Source of the DNA: Paracoccaceae bacterium | Lineage (GTDB): Bacteria; Pseudomonadota; Alphaproteobacteria; Rhodobacterales; Rhodobacteraceae | Direction of reading: 5' to 3' | Assembly (NCBI GenBank): GCA_019090405.1 | Contig: JAHRVZ010000336.1 | Coordinates: forward strand, 1 to 5,672 | Length of the DNA: 5,672 nucleotides | In this document: positions 4,922-5,672 of the stretch, one piece after another | How the letters are laid out: each line of letters opens with the position of its first letter | How positions within the stretch are numbered: position 1 is the first letter of the stretch | Notes under the pieces: generated by a model | Database searches by the model: none | The model's input: only the letters and a program-made list of their open reading frames with translations | What the model was told of the DNA's origin: nothing | Position numbers and translations under genes: made by a program

Positions 4922-5672
4922 CTCAATTTCTCCCGGCGGGTGGAAATTATCAGCGATATGAATACCGGCACCCCGATAAGCGCGGTTATTATCCCGATGG
5001 GGTAAATAACCCCGGGCGTTATCGACTTTGACAAGATCGACGTCAGAGACATCACCAATGCCCCCACAAGTGCCGACAACGGCAAAAAGAACCGCTGGTC
5101 TTCACCCACCAGCATCCGGGCAATATGCGGACCGACAAGACCAACAAAACCGACTGTTCCCACAAAGGCCACGGCGGTCGCTGCCAGCAAGGATACACAA
5201 ATCAGGATTTCAACGCGCAAGCGGCCCACATCGACGCCCATGCTTTGGGCCGTTTCCTCACCCATGCGCAGCGCGGTCAGTTTCCATGTGCGGATGATGC
5301 AGAATGGCAAAATCACCGCCAGCAGAATAGCTCCAAGCGCGATTTTATCCCAGCTGGCACGCCCCAAAGACCCCATCATCCAAAACACGATGCGCGCCAG
5401 TTGATCTTCTGATGCCATATATTGCGTCATCGCAAGCAACGCGTTGAAAGTAAAGAAAATCGCGATGCCGAACAGGATCATGGTTTCTGATCCGACACCC
5501 TTTAGTCGTGTTGCAAACAACAAAATACCACATGTCATCAGAGCAAAGAAAAATGCGTTTATGGTTACAATCAAAGGCCCAACACCGGGGATCAGGCTCC
5601 AGCCGAAAATGATTGCGACGGCGGCCCCGAAACTGGCGGCGGAGGAAACGCCCAATGTAAACGGTTCGGCCA
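4918..5672 (-). CDS. FecCD/BtuC-family ABC transporter permease (N-terminus outside window)
   Basis: The membrane channel subunit of an iron-chelate, heme or cobalamin importer. The frame is open to the right edge; 250 residues are visible, beginning AEPFTLGVSSAASFGAA, a typical early FecCD motif that usually lies about 80-100 residues into the protein, so roughly that much is missing. A TTG at 5655 is inside this motif and is not the start. At least six hydrophobic segments are visible, at about residues 12-25, 30-53, 62-80, 107-126, 152-172 and 195-240. The conserved cytoplasmic stretch GFVGLVGPHIARMLVG (about 174-189) contacts the ATPase in BtuC-type transporters. The stop overlaps the ATPase start by four bases. 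The periplasmic binding protein and probably an outer-membrane receptor should lie upstream, beyond the window. Confidence 0.95.
   Translation of the reverse strand, partial: AEPFTLGVSSAASFGAAVAIIFGWSLIPGVGPLIVTINAFFFALMTCGILLFATRLKGVGSETMILFGIAIFFTFNALLAMTQYMASEDQLARIVFWMMGSLGRASWDKIALGAILLAVILPFCIIRTWKLTALRMGEETAQSMGVDVGRLRVEILICVSLLAATAVAFVGTVGFVGLVGPHIARMLVGEDQRFFLPLSALVGALVMSLTSILSKSITPGVIYPIGIITALIGVPVFISLIISTRREKLR

Overview
The window looks like chromosomal DNA of an alphaproteobacterium, most likely Rhodobacteraceae/Roseobacter group. This rests on protein resemblance recalled from memory (GreA, SoxR, an NsrR-type Rrf2 regulator, a FecCD permease) and on moderate GC; no search was run. 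Genes are tightly packed. There are no tRNA or rRNA genes, insertion sequences, CRISPR arrays or phage genes.

Left part (1-1118, minus strand): greA, then 13 bases later a two-helix membrane protein of unknown function that runs off the left edge. Middle left (1263-2183): a small VOC-fold protein (minus) diverges from soxR (plus). Between them lies a SoxR-type promoter: a TTGACC -35, a 19-bp spacer holding a dyad, and a TACCAT -10, all facing the VOC gene. SoxR is therefore very probably a redox switch for its neighbour, and the VOC gene should start at 1643 rather than further upstream.

Middle right (2251-3335): an NsrR-type Fe-S Rrf2 repressor gene (minus) diverges from a gene for a secreted periplasmic cupin (plus). 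The gap holds two near-identical 23-bp palindromes with centres 31 bp apart, probably the regulator's operators over both promoters. The cupin gene is followed by a 32-bp perfect-frame hairpin shared with the convergent operon. The two regulator genes soxR and nsrR are tail to tail, so the centre is two back-to-back sensor/target pairs.

Right part (3399-5672, minus strand): the end of a metal-chelate or vitamin uptake operon. A FecCD-type permease (5' end outside the window), its ATPase and a SAM-dependent methyltransferase are joined by two 4-base stop/start overlaps, the second using a TTG start. The methyltransferase as last gene of such an operon is the least explained part.

No wholly new system is evident. 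The best leads are the twin-operator NsrR/cupin pair, the SoxR-controlled VOC protein with an H-H-E metal site, and the transporter-coupled methyltransferase.
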